Positions 1-6,472 of a DNA stretch of 32,000 nucleotides are shown here, in pieces. The DNA comes from Deinococcus fonticola (GTDB taxonomy: Bacteria > Deinococcota > Deinococci > Deinococcales > Deinococcaceae). Made by a program: the position numbers and the translations under genes. Every line of letters starts with the position of its first letter. Position 1 is the stretch's first letter. The stretch lies in assembly GCF_004634215.1 (NCBI RefSeq), contig NZ_SMMH01000036.1, forward strand, positions 1-32,000. The letters are read 5' to 3'. The notes under the pieces were generated by a model. It was not told the origin of the DNA. It made no database searches and was given only the letters and a program-made list of their open reading frames with translations.

Positions 1-1
1 C

Positions 2-115
2 GGATTGCGTTGGGGGCAGGTGAAAACCTGGACGGCCTTACGCTTGAAGGTGGCCCTCATCGTTGCCGCCTACAACTTACGCTTCGCACCTCCGCCCTTC
101 GTTGTCAACCCCTAA
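2..115 (+). CDS. Transposase C-terminal end (partial, runs off the left edge)
   Basis: Reading from base 2 gives 37 codons open to the left edge and ending at TAA 113-115. The peptide contains [20 protein letters not shown], which resembles the last helix of DDE transposases, where an R/K-rich stretch is followed by a hydrophobic helix ending in YNLR. It has no start in the window, so it is the tail of a longer gene. I cannot assign an IS family or see a terminal inverted repeat with only one end present. It could also be the tail of an unrelated protein. The family resemblance is from memory only. Confidence 0.42.
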   Translation, partial: GLRWGQVKTWTALRLKVALIVAAYNLRFAPPPFVVNP

Positions 116-236
116 TCGCCGTTCTTCATGTTTCTGGGCCGAGGGCGCGGCAATGGCCTGGCCGACCCAGCCATTACGTGAAGGTCGCTGTCCGAGCATG
201 CCAGATTTTCAATGTTCCCCGGTGACCTGCGGCCCG

Positions 237-242
237 TATGAT
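237..242 (+). promoter_or_regulatory. Candidate -10 box (TATGAT)
   Basis: TATGAT lies 26 bases before the ATG at 269, which would give a leader of about 20 bases. No convincing -35 is visible at the usual distance. Confidence 0.3.
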
Positions 243-268
243 GGGGCAGCTGTGAAAGAAGCCCTCGC

Positions 269-913
269 ATGACACGAAACCCCTTCCAACGTCCCAAGGC
301 GGCTCCGGCCGCGCCCTCCTTTCAACTCACCACGCCGGGTGGGCTGGTCTTGCCGGCCGACACGCTGCGCCGTCACCTGGCGCTGGTGGGCGGGCCACTG
401 GACGTCATGCACCTCACCGCGCATTTTCTGCAACAGGCCAACCAGCAGCAGATTCCCGTGATTCTGCTGGGAGCCCCGCAGGACACGGCCTTCCTGGATC
501 TGCCCGATCTGCTGGAATTAAACCCCGTGCGCACCGCCGCCCTGCCGCCCCTGCGACCCGGCACCGCGCCCGAGCGCCTGCGCGAAGACCTGACGGCCGC
601 CACCAACTCCTTTCGCTCCCTGCTGGGCAGTGGCCCGCAGATGCTGTTCACGGGCCGCAACCTGGGGGGGCACTGGCCGTTCGTGATGGGCCGCCTGCCG
701 GCCTTCGCGCAGCAGGGCGGGGTGGTGATGGCCGACGTTCGCCACCAGCTGTCCACCCCCCTGCCGCAGGTGTTCAGTCACTTCCTGGTGTGGCCCGAAG
801 GTCAGGAACGCATGGAACGCGCCGTGGAACGCTGGCAACGCCACCAGACCGCCCGGCCTTACACCGTGCAGCCCGAGCCGCAAGGCCCGGCGGCGCTGTG
901 GACAGCCCAGTAA
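269..913 (+). CDS. Conserved hypothetical protein, 214 aa
   Basis: I do not recognise the family. The protein is soluble, with no signal peptide or membrane segment. It has a proline/alanine-rich N-terminus (about residues 1-20), a central part with alternating hydrophobic strands such as VILLGAP (about residues 64-70), and a proline-rich tail. Codon use and GC content match neighbouring core genes, so it is probably real. The ATG has only a weak purine stretch (GAAAGAAG) upstream. It converges with ftsY. The layout of strands and helices could fit a small alpha/beta domain, but no nucleotide-binding motif is visible. Confidence 0.7.
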   Translation: MTRNPFQRPKAAPAAPSFQLTTPGGLVLPADTLRRHLALVGGPLDVMHLTAHFLQQANQQQIPVILLGAPQDTAFLDLPDLLELNPVRTAALPPLRPGTAPERLREDLTAATNSFRSLLGSGPQMLFTGRNLGGHWPFVMGRLPAFAQQGGVVMADVRHQLSTPLPQVFSHFLVWPEGQERMERAVERWQRHQTARPYTVQPEPQGPAALWTAQ

Positions 914-1078
914 ACAGCGGACACAGTGATCTGTTGACACAGTAAGCAGTTGACACCGTCATCAAGCTGCACAACAGGCCGTCCACCGGCCGCACTAAAC
1001 GAAATGGAGCGCGGCCGGCGCTCGCTGCTTGCAAGGACTTTCCCCGGATTCAGCAGCGAACCCGCGCCGTGCCTGGCC
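914..1078. other. Convergent intergenic region with short repeats and hairpins
   Basis: This region separates the plus-strand gene ending at 913 from ftsY. GTTGACAC occurs at 933-940 and again at 949-956, inside a degenerate array with a period of about 16 bases. Two short inverted repeats follow: GGCCG/CGGCC at 977-991 and GAGCGC/GCGCTC at 1007-1023. Neither has a T-run, so I do not call an intrinsic terminator. Confidence 0.5.
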
Positions 1079-2035
1079 TCAGCTGCGCGGGATATCCACG
1101 TCGAACAGGGCGCGCACGAAATCCTGACTGTCGAAGGGTTGCAGGTCGTCGGCGCGTTCCCCCACACCGATAAACTTGATGGGCACGCCCAGTTCACGCA
1201 CGATGGGCACCAGAATGCCGCCCTTGGCGGTGCCGTCCAGCTTCGTGACGATCACGCCGGTCAGCGGGGTGGCCTCGTGGAATTTCTTGGCCTGCTGCAG
1301 GCCGTTCTGTCCGGTCACGGCGTCTAGCACCAGCCAGGTCTCGGCCGGTTCGCCGGGGTCGGCTTTCTCGACCACGCGGCATACCTTTTTCAGTTCTTCC
1401 ATCAGGTTGTGCTTGTTGTGTAGCCTGCCCGCCGTGTCGATGAACAGCAGGTCGGTGCCGCGTGCCTTCCTGGCCGAGGCACCGTCGAAGGCCACCGCCG
1501 CCGGATCGCCGCCGTCCGACCCCTGGATGACCGGTATGCCCAGACGGTCGCCCCACACGCCCAGCTGTGTGCCGGCGGCAGCGCGGAAGGTGTCGCCGGC
1601 GGCGAACATCACGCTTTTGCCCTGGCGCATGTAGTACTGGCCCAGTTTGGCGATGGTGGTGGTCTTGCCCACCCCGTTCACGCCGATCACCATGACCACG
1701 TGTCCTCTGGGTTCCACCTTGCTGCGGTTGACGTCCGGCGCAAAGCCCAGCTTGCGGAATTCGGCGCGGCGGGCGTTGGGTTCCAGTTGAAGAGTCAGCG
1801 CCCGCATCAGCGCGTCCTGAAGGTTCCCGCCCTCTGTCTTACGCATGTCCTCGATGATCTCGTCAGTGGCGGCGCGGCCCACATCGGCGGAAATCAGGGC
1901 GTACTCCAGATCCTCGATGCTGTCCAGGCGCTTCGTGAACACCTCACGCACGTCCTGCCCCAGCGCGCCGGACGTGTCGTTAATCTGCCGGCGGGTCTTG
2001 CTCAGGCCGTCGCGCAGGCGCTCCAGCCAACTCAT
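1079..2035 (-). CDS. ftsY: Signal recognition particle receptor FtsY
   Basis: This is the SRP-family GTPase that docks the SRP-ribosome complex at the membrane for co-translational protein export. The protein has 318 aa. A short N-terminal helical NG domain (residues 1-110) lacks the long acidic A domain of the E. coli protein. The G domain shows the P-loop GVNGVGKTT (118-126), DTFRAAA (148-154), DTAGR (200-204), TKLDGTAKGG and GVGERADDLQPF near the C-terminus, all diagnostic of FtsY/Ffh. A GGAG lies 7 bases before the ATG. The RNA partner gene ffs is also in the window at 20749. The assignment is secure; the FtsY-type G5 ending and the short N-terminus exclude Ffh, which would carry a methionine-rich M domain. 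Confidence 0.97.
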   Translation of the reverse strand: MSWLERLRDGLSKTRRQINDTSGALGQDVREVFTKRLDSIEDLEYALISADVGRAATDEIIEDMRKTEGGNLQDALMRALTLQLEPNARRAEFRKLGFAPDVNRSKVEPRGHVVMVIGVNGVGKTTTIAKLGQYYMRQGKSVMFAAGDTFRAAAGTQLGVWGDRLGIPVIQGSDGGDPAAVAFDGASARKARGTDLLFIDTAGRLHNKHNLMEELKKVCRVVEKADPGEPAETWLVLDAVTGQNGLQQAKKFHEATPLTGVIVTKLDGTAKGGILVPIVRELGVPIKFIGVGERADDLQPFDSQDFVRALFDVDIPRS

Positions 2036-2071
2036 AAGCCCACTCCACGCGTAACTTGAGGGAAGGAAACT

Positions 2072-2098
2072 GTCATAACCTCAGCATACTTCACTCAA
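2072..2098 (-). promoter_or_regulatory. Candidate ftsY promoter
   Basis: On the minus strand TTGAGT (2098-2093) is followed after 15 bases by TATGAC (2077-2072), 37 bases before the ftsY ATG. The spacer is short, so this is tentative. Confidence 0.3.
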
Positions 2099-2153
2099 GG
2101 TCAGCGGAAAGTCCCAGCACAGAGCGCCTCAGCGACGCCTGGCCCACAGCTCC

Positions 2154-2738
2154 TCAGCCGTAATGTTCACGGTGCGCCTTCTTCATGGCGGCGTACTGCG
2201 GGTGGGCCTCGGCCTCGTCCCACTTCGCCTTGAAGATGCGGGCCGACTCGGCCTTGACCGGGTCTTCGGGCTGGCGCGGCAACTCGGGCCGGCCGTGCGC
2301 CCCCGACTGGCCCTTCTTGTCGTCCGGCACGGGGCCGTCGTACTTCTTGCCGCCCTTGTGGTTGGCGTAGCGCCGCGCACGGGTAAACCCCATTTGCAGG
2401 AATTTACGGGCCATGTCCGCGCCCACGAAATCTCCCGCCGCCAGGTAGTCGAGGAACAGGGCATAGATTTTCTCACTGCTCTCGCGGGCAGCGTCCGGCG
2501 TGGCGAAGCGCCAGTGCGGCAGAATCTCGCCCTTGTACGGTTGCACCAGCAGCACGCCCTGTTCGCCGATCCCGACGCGGTACAGCTCCGGGTGCCGGCG
2601 CAGGTCAAGTTCCGCGTAATGCAGCGAGTAATCGAACTTCGGCCTGGGCATGATGTGAATATCATCCCCGTTCACGGTGCCCGGCGCATTCATGAACAGG
2701 CCATAGAGCTTATTTCCGACGGTGCCCGCTCCTGTCAT
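2154..2738 (-). CDS. DUF4385 family protein
   Basis: The protein has 194 aa and carries the run typical of DUF4385: FDYSLHYAELDLRRHPELYR (about residues 35-54), then GEQGVLLVQPYKGEILPHWR, MARKFLQMGFTRARRYANHK, and a C-terminal KWDEAEAHPQY...REHYG. Function is unknown; relatives occur in bacteria and phages. The lysine/aspartate-rich segment after the ANHKGG motif is probably flexible. GGGAG lies 6 bases before the ATG at 2738. A second in-frame ATG at 2651, just before the conserved part, has a poorer ribosome site, so I keep the longer form. The gene starts head-to-head with the ADP-ribosyltransferase-like gene, with fewer than 40 bases between starts. Confidence 0.85.
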   Translation of the reverse strand: MTGAGTVGNKLYGLFMNAPGTVNGDDIHIMPRPKFDYSLHYAELDLRRHPELYRVGIGEQGVLLVQPYKGEILPHWRFATPDAARESSEKIYALFLDYLAAGDFVGADMARKFLQMGFTRARRYANHKGGKKYDGPVPDDKKGQSGAHGRPELPRQPEDPVKAESARIFKAKWDEAEAHPQYAAMKKAHREHYG

Positions 2739-2776
2739 GCTGAACTCCCATGCCTGACTGGATGCTGGAAGCCCCG

Positions 2777-3421
2777 ATGGTGAACCTGTCCGCTCACACC
2801 GAGGAAGCGTTCAAGGTGGCCTTGCAGGAGCGGGACGCGAATCTGCTGCCCGCTGGCGTACCGCACTGGCTTTTCCTCGACTGGCTTGCCCAAAAAGGTT
2901 ACCTGCTGCACGGCTCGAAACGCGATGACATCACCTTATTCGAGCCGCGCCCACCGCACGACCTGAGTCCCGACGCCTTCAGCAAACGCACCGGCGTGTT
3001 CGCGGCGTCCGATGGCCTATGGGCCATGATGTACGCCCTGCGCGGCCCGCAGGTGAAACGCATGCTGAACATGGCCCTGCAATCCTGCACGGGCTTCGGG
3101 TTCGGGGAGATGAAGTACTTCCTTTCCCTGGCGCCGCGCTGGGGTACCGTGTCCGATGGCCGCACCCTGCTGACGCCCGGCTTCGTGTACGTGCTGCCGC
3201 CGGACGGCTTTATACAGATGCCCGCTTACGACTGGCCGGGGCTGGGCACCGTGCAGGAACCCCACTGGGTCAATCCCAATCCCGTTGAACCGCTGATGTG
3301 CCTGCCTGTGAAGCCGCAGGATTTTCCCCTGCCGGTGCGCGTTCACCACGCCGGCCGGGGAGACGCCCTGTGCGCAAGTGACCCGTGGGGCTTTCCGTGG
3401 CTCTGCGAGAATGGGACGTGA
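2777..3421 (+). CDS. ADP-ribosyltransferase-like (PARP/ART fold) protein, putative
   Basis: The protein has 214 aa from the ATG at 2777, chosen because GGAAG lies 5 bases upstream; earlier in-frame ATGs at 2750 and 2762 have none. I see features of the H-Y-E type ART fold: YLLHGS with H45-G46-S47, then GVFAASDGLWAMMYA (from G73), which parallels the GIYFA strand and helix of PARPs, and E161 in EPHWVNPNPVEP near the position of the catalytic Glu. The usual Tyr would be F75. If correct, it transfers ADP-ribose from NAD+ to an unknown target. Its stop overlaps the start of an ADP-ribosylglycohydrolase by 4 bases, which supports an ADP-ribose role. The fold call is my inference; it could be an inactive ART relative or another HGS-motif enzyme. 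Confidence 0.55.
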   Translation: MVNLSAHTEEAFKVALQERDANLLPAGVPHWLFLDWLAQKGYLLHGSKRDDITLFEPRPPHDLSPDAFSKRTGVFAASDGLWAMMYALRGPQVKRMLNMALQSCTGFGFGEMKYFLSLAPRWGTVSDGRTLLTPGFVYVLPPDGFIQMPAYDWPGLGTVQEPHWVNPNPVEPLMCLPVKPQDFPLPVRVHHAGRGDALCASDPWGFPWLCENGT

Positions 3422-4416
3422 GCAACTTACGGACCCTGTTCTCTCTGGCCGCAGCCGACGCGCTGGGGGCCGCCACCGAGTTCAAGACGCCGGAGGCCAT
3501 CCGGGCGCGGTACGGTGAGAGCATCACCACGTATCAGGAGGGCAGCGTGTTCGGCTTCGCGCCGGGCGAGGCGACCGACGACACGCAGATGGCCGTGGCG
3601 ACCCTGCTGGGCTACCGCAAGGGAACTGGCCTGGAGGGGGTGCTGGCGGGCCTGCGCGAGTGGCTGGCCACCGGGCCGCCGGATGTGGGCGGGCTGACGC
3701 GCTCGGCCCTGCGCTACGGCACCCTCAACGGCGGCGTGCAGGCCTGGCAGGGCAGCGGGTTTCAGAGTGCCGGAAACGGCGGCCTGATGCGTATTGCCGC
3801 CGTGTGGATAGAGGGCTTTCGTGGCGCGGATTTGGCGCGCGAATCGGCCCTGGTTACGGCCCTGACGCACACCGACCCGCGCTGTGTGTTCGCCTCGGTG
3901 TTCTTCACGGCCTTTCTGGACGAACTGGCCGCCGGCCAGCAGTACCGCGCCGCCGCAGAGGCCGCCCTGAAAGTCATGGACGGCCTGGACGCCCGCCGGA
4001 CGCTGCTGGACGCCGAGCTGCTGGGCATCGAAACCTACGAGGCGAATCACGCCTTCAGCCAAGCTGAACGGGAAGCCCGCGCCCAGGTTCGCGCCCGCGT
4101 GCGAAGTGGCCTGGACGGCAAGCTCACCTCGCAAAGTGGCTTCGTGCCGGACACGCTGGAAGCTGCCCTGGCGCACGCCCGTGCGGACACGTGGCTGGCG
4201 TGCGTGGAACCGGCCGTGCGGCTGGGCGACGACTCCGACACGGTGGCCTGCGTGGTCGGTGCCATCGTCGGCGCAAGGGGTCTGGCGGTGCCCGCGCACC
4301 TTCTGCCGGACCTGCGTCTGGGGCACACCTGGGCCGGCTGGCAACGCGACTGGGCCTGCATAGATCACTTTCCTTCTTTGCTCAGCACTGATTTACTCAA
4401 TACTGAGCCTGCGTGA
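3418..4416 (+). CDS. ADP-ribosylglycohydrolase (DraG/ARH family)
   Basis: The protein has 332 aa from the GTG at 3418, which overlaps the upstream stop as GTGA, so translation is probably coupled. An upstream in-frame GTG at 3385 would only add read-through of the previous gene. ARH-fold hallmarks are present: ADALGAATEF (13-22), the metal-binding TDDTQ (53-57), GNGGLMRIA (119-127), HTDP (151-154) and the second metal site GDDSDTVACVVGA (270-282). These two acidic clusters hold two Mg2+ ions that position ADP-ribose. The family removes ADP-ribose from arginine, serine or other acceptors, or from DNA/RNA ends in some members. The substrate here is unknown, but the coupled ART-like gene suggests it reverses or controls that enzyme. 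Confidence 0.92.
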   Translation: MSNLRTLFSLAAADALGAATEFKTPEAIRARYGESITTYQEGSVFGFAPGEATDDTQMAVATLLGYRKGTGLEGVLAGLREWLATGPPDVGGLTRSALRYGTLNGGVQAWQGSGFQSAGNGGLMRIAAVWIEGFRGADLARESALVTALTHTDPRCVFASVFFTAFLDELAAGQQYRAAAEAALKVMDGLDARRTLLDAELLGIETYEANHAFSQAEREARAQVRARVRSGLDGKLTSQSGFVPDTLEAALAHARADTWLACVEPAVRLGDDSDTVACVVGAIVGARGLAVPAHLLPDLRLGHTWAGWQRDWACIDHFPSLLSTDLLNTEPA

Positions 4417-4482
4417 AGCGGCGCGGGTGGCCTCTCCTGGCGGGTGCGCTGCTGGTGTGGGTGTCACGGGTCTGTTCCCGCG

Positions 4483-4488
4483 TACAGT
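4483..4488 (+). promoter_or_regulatory. -10 box (TACAGT) of a probable leaderless transcript
   Basis: TACAGT fits TANNNT and lies 7 bases before the ATG at 4496, so transcription would begin at or next to the start codon. Confidence 0.5.
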
Positions 4489-4495
4489 GCAGGGG

Positions 4496-5833
4496 ATGAC
4501 TGCCAGAGACACGCCGCTGCCCGTCGAGGTGACACTGGCCCCGGAACCGAAAGACCTGGCGGAAGTGCTGCGCCGCCTGGACGCCTGGTATGCGCGGTAC
4601 GTCCCGGCGGTTCACGCCACCCTGCGCCCCGGCGTCAGGGACGCTGAACTGGACGCCTTCGAGAAACGCAGCGGGTTGACCTTGCCCGCCGACTTCCGCG
4701 CCCTGTACCGCTGGCACGACGGTCAGAACTGGTCCGTGGGCGGCGTCCTTGGCCTGGCCTTCATGCCACTGAATGAAGTCGAGCACGACTGGAAAGGCTG
4801 GAAGGACATTGCCGAAGAAAATGCGTCCATGAACGTCGAAATTTACACGGTGTCTCATCCCACCGGGGCGATTCGGGAACAGTACGCCAGTCCCGGCTGG
4901 ATTCCGTTTCTCAGTGACGGAGGCGGCAACTTTGTGGGCGTTGACCTGTGGCCGGACGTGACCGGGCAGGTGGGGCAGGTCATGACCTCGGGCCGCGACG
5001 AGGAACACCGCTTCGTGCTCGCGCCGGACGTCAGCACCTTTCTGCGGACATATTTGCAGCGTCTGGAAGAGGCGCGACTGGAATTGAAGAAACTGGGCGG
5101 GTACGAGGGCGACATGTGGAGCGTGGAACTGAAAGGCGAGAACGGCATGGCCCTCGACGGGTATCAGTTGCTGGCGGAACTGTACCCCGGTTTCGGCCAT
5201 TCACCCCGCAATCGGCGCGAGGACGGCCCCGCTGAGGAACCCTCCTGGCCGGAGCTGATGGAACGCCTGGAACGGTGGTTGCAGGCCCATCATCCGGACC
5301 TGTGGTCTACCCTGCCGGCCGGGGCCAGCCCAGCGCAACTGAAAGCCGCCGCGGAGCGCCTGGGGCGCGAGTTGCCGGAGGAAGTCGCTTATCTGTACTC
5401 GCGTCACGCCGACTGGGGCGAGGTGCTGGGCCTGCCTTTCATCCCCATCGATGAGCTGGGGCGGCAGGACAGCGCCACCTTTGGCCTGCCGGACGCGCAG
5501 GGACGGGTGGTGCCGTTCAATTCGTACACTTCCAGCAGCGGGCCGCAGGACTGGTTGCCCCTGTGGATCCTGAACGGTGACCACGTGGGCGTGAACCGGG
5601 CCGGCCACGGCGAGATCCGAACCTTCGGGCCAAACGCCAGACCGCGTTACGTGCTGGCCGAGAACCTGTGGCGCCTGCTGGAACGGCAGGTGCGTTTTCT
5701 GGAAGCCGGGCTGGTTCGGCGTGAAGGTCAGCGCCTGGTACTGCCGGACGCTCGAGGGCAGTTCTTCGTGAACCGCGTCGAGGACGCCTGGCCCGGCTTC
5801 GGCCTTTCGCCTGCCGTCCGGGAGAAGCGATGA
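4496..5833 (+). CDS. Protein with two SUKH (SMI1/KNR4) domains
   Basis: The protein has 445 aa. The ATG at 4496 is preferred over a further upstream in-frame GTG because a TANNNT box sits 7 bases before it. Two related halves are visible. The first (about 35-180) has EKRSGLTLPADFRALYRWHDG, then GLAFMPLNEV and WIPFLSDGGGNFVGVDL. The second (about 260-400) has AERLGRELPEEVAYLYSRHAD, GLPFIPIDEL and WLPLWILNGDHVGVN. These are SUKH signatures. Single SUKH proteins often act as immunity proteins against contact-dependent or polymorphic toxins, while others are housekeeping. No toxin is recognisable in the window. The stop overlaps the next gene (ATGA), so the two form an operon. Confidence 0.88.
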   Translation: MTARDTPLPVEVTLAPEPKDLAEVLRRLDAWYARYVPAVHATLRPGVRDAELDAFEKRSGLTLPADFRALYRWHDGQNWSVGGVLGLAFMPLNEVEHDWKGWKDIAEENASMNVEIYTVSHPTGAIREQYASPGWIPFLSDGGGNFVGVDLWPDVTGQVGQVMTSGRDEEHRFVLAPDVSTFLRTYLQRLEEARLELKKLGGYEGDMWSVELKGENGMALDGYQLLAELYPGFGHSPRNRREDGPAEEPSWPELMERLERWLQAHHPDLWSTLPAGASPAQLKAAAERLGRELPEEVAYLYSRHADWGEVLGLPFIPIDELGRQDSATFGLPDAQGRVVPFNSYTSSSGPQDWLPLWILNGDHVGVNRAGHGEIRTFGPNARPRYVLAENLWRLLERQVRFLEAGLVRREGQRLVLPDARGQFFVNRVEDAWPGFGLSPAVREKR

Positions 5834-6381
5834 CCGAGGCAGAATTCGTCGCACTGGTACGAGAAAACCCGGTGAACGCCGCCATTCTCGACCGCCTGCC
5901 GGAACTGGAAAAGTTCGCGCCGCAGGCCATGCTGGTCGCCGGTTCTCTGTTCGGCACGGTCTGGAACGTGCAGACCGGCCGCCCTGCGACAGAGAACATC
6001 AAGGATTACGACCTTTTCTACTGGGCGGCCGACCTCAGTTATGAAGCCGAGGATGCCGTCATCCGGGGTGCCGCCGCCCTGTTCGCCGATCTGGACGCGC
6101 CCATCGAGGTACGCAACCAGGCGCGGGTTCACCTGTGGTTCAACCCCAAGCATGGCCTGAACCGCCCCCCACTGACCAGTGCGCGGGAAGGCGTGTTGCA
6201 GTTTCTGGTGGAATGCACCTGCCTGGCCATCGACGCCCGGGGCCACGTGTACGCCCCTTACGGGCTGAGCGACATGCAGGCCGGACTGCTGAAATGGAAC
6301 GCGCTGAACCACTCGCCGGGCCTGTATGCGGCGAAAGTCAGGGATTATCAGCGCCGCTGGCCGTGGCTGCGGGAAGGGTAA
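5830..6381 (+). CDS. Nucleotidyltransferase-like protein (NTP_transf_6 / DUF925 family)
   Basis: The protein has 183 aa. Diagnostic parts are AGSLFGTVWN (about 37-46), IKDYDLFYWAADLSYEAEDAV with the acidic pair expected for metal binding, IEVRNQARVHLWF, and VYAPYGLSDMQAGLLKWN. These match the DUF925/NTP_transf_6 family, which is related to the polymerase-beta nucleotidyltransferase superfamily. The reaction and substrate are not established for the family. The ATG overlaps the SUKH gene's stop by 4 bases, so the two are translationally coupled. It converges on ppk, with a hairpin between them. Confidence 0.85.
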   Translation: MTEAEFVALVRENPVNAAILDRLPELEKFAPQAMLVAGSLFGTVWNVQTGRPATENIKDYDLFYWAADLSYEAEDAVIRGAAALFADLDAPIEVRNQARVHLWFNPKHGLNRPPLTSAREGVLQFLVECTCLAIDARGHVYAPYGLSDMQAGLLKWNALNHSPGLYAAKVRDYQRRWPWLREG

Positions 6382-6412
6382 TGCGCGGTAAGCCGTGGGA
6401 TCTGGATTGGAG

Positions 6413-6450
6413 AAAACACGGTTGGTAGGTGGCTTTTCCACCTTCCAGCC
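6413..6450 (-). terminator. Terminator-like hairpin between convergent genes
   Basis: The arms at 6420-6432 and 6438-6450 pair over 13 bases with one mismatch and one G-T pair, around a 5-base loop. Read on the minus strand a GTGTTTTC stretch follows, so it probably ends ppk transcription. Confidence 0.6.
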
Positions 6451-6472
6451 GGCAGTGTTCAGCCCACTCCCC

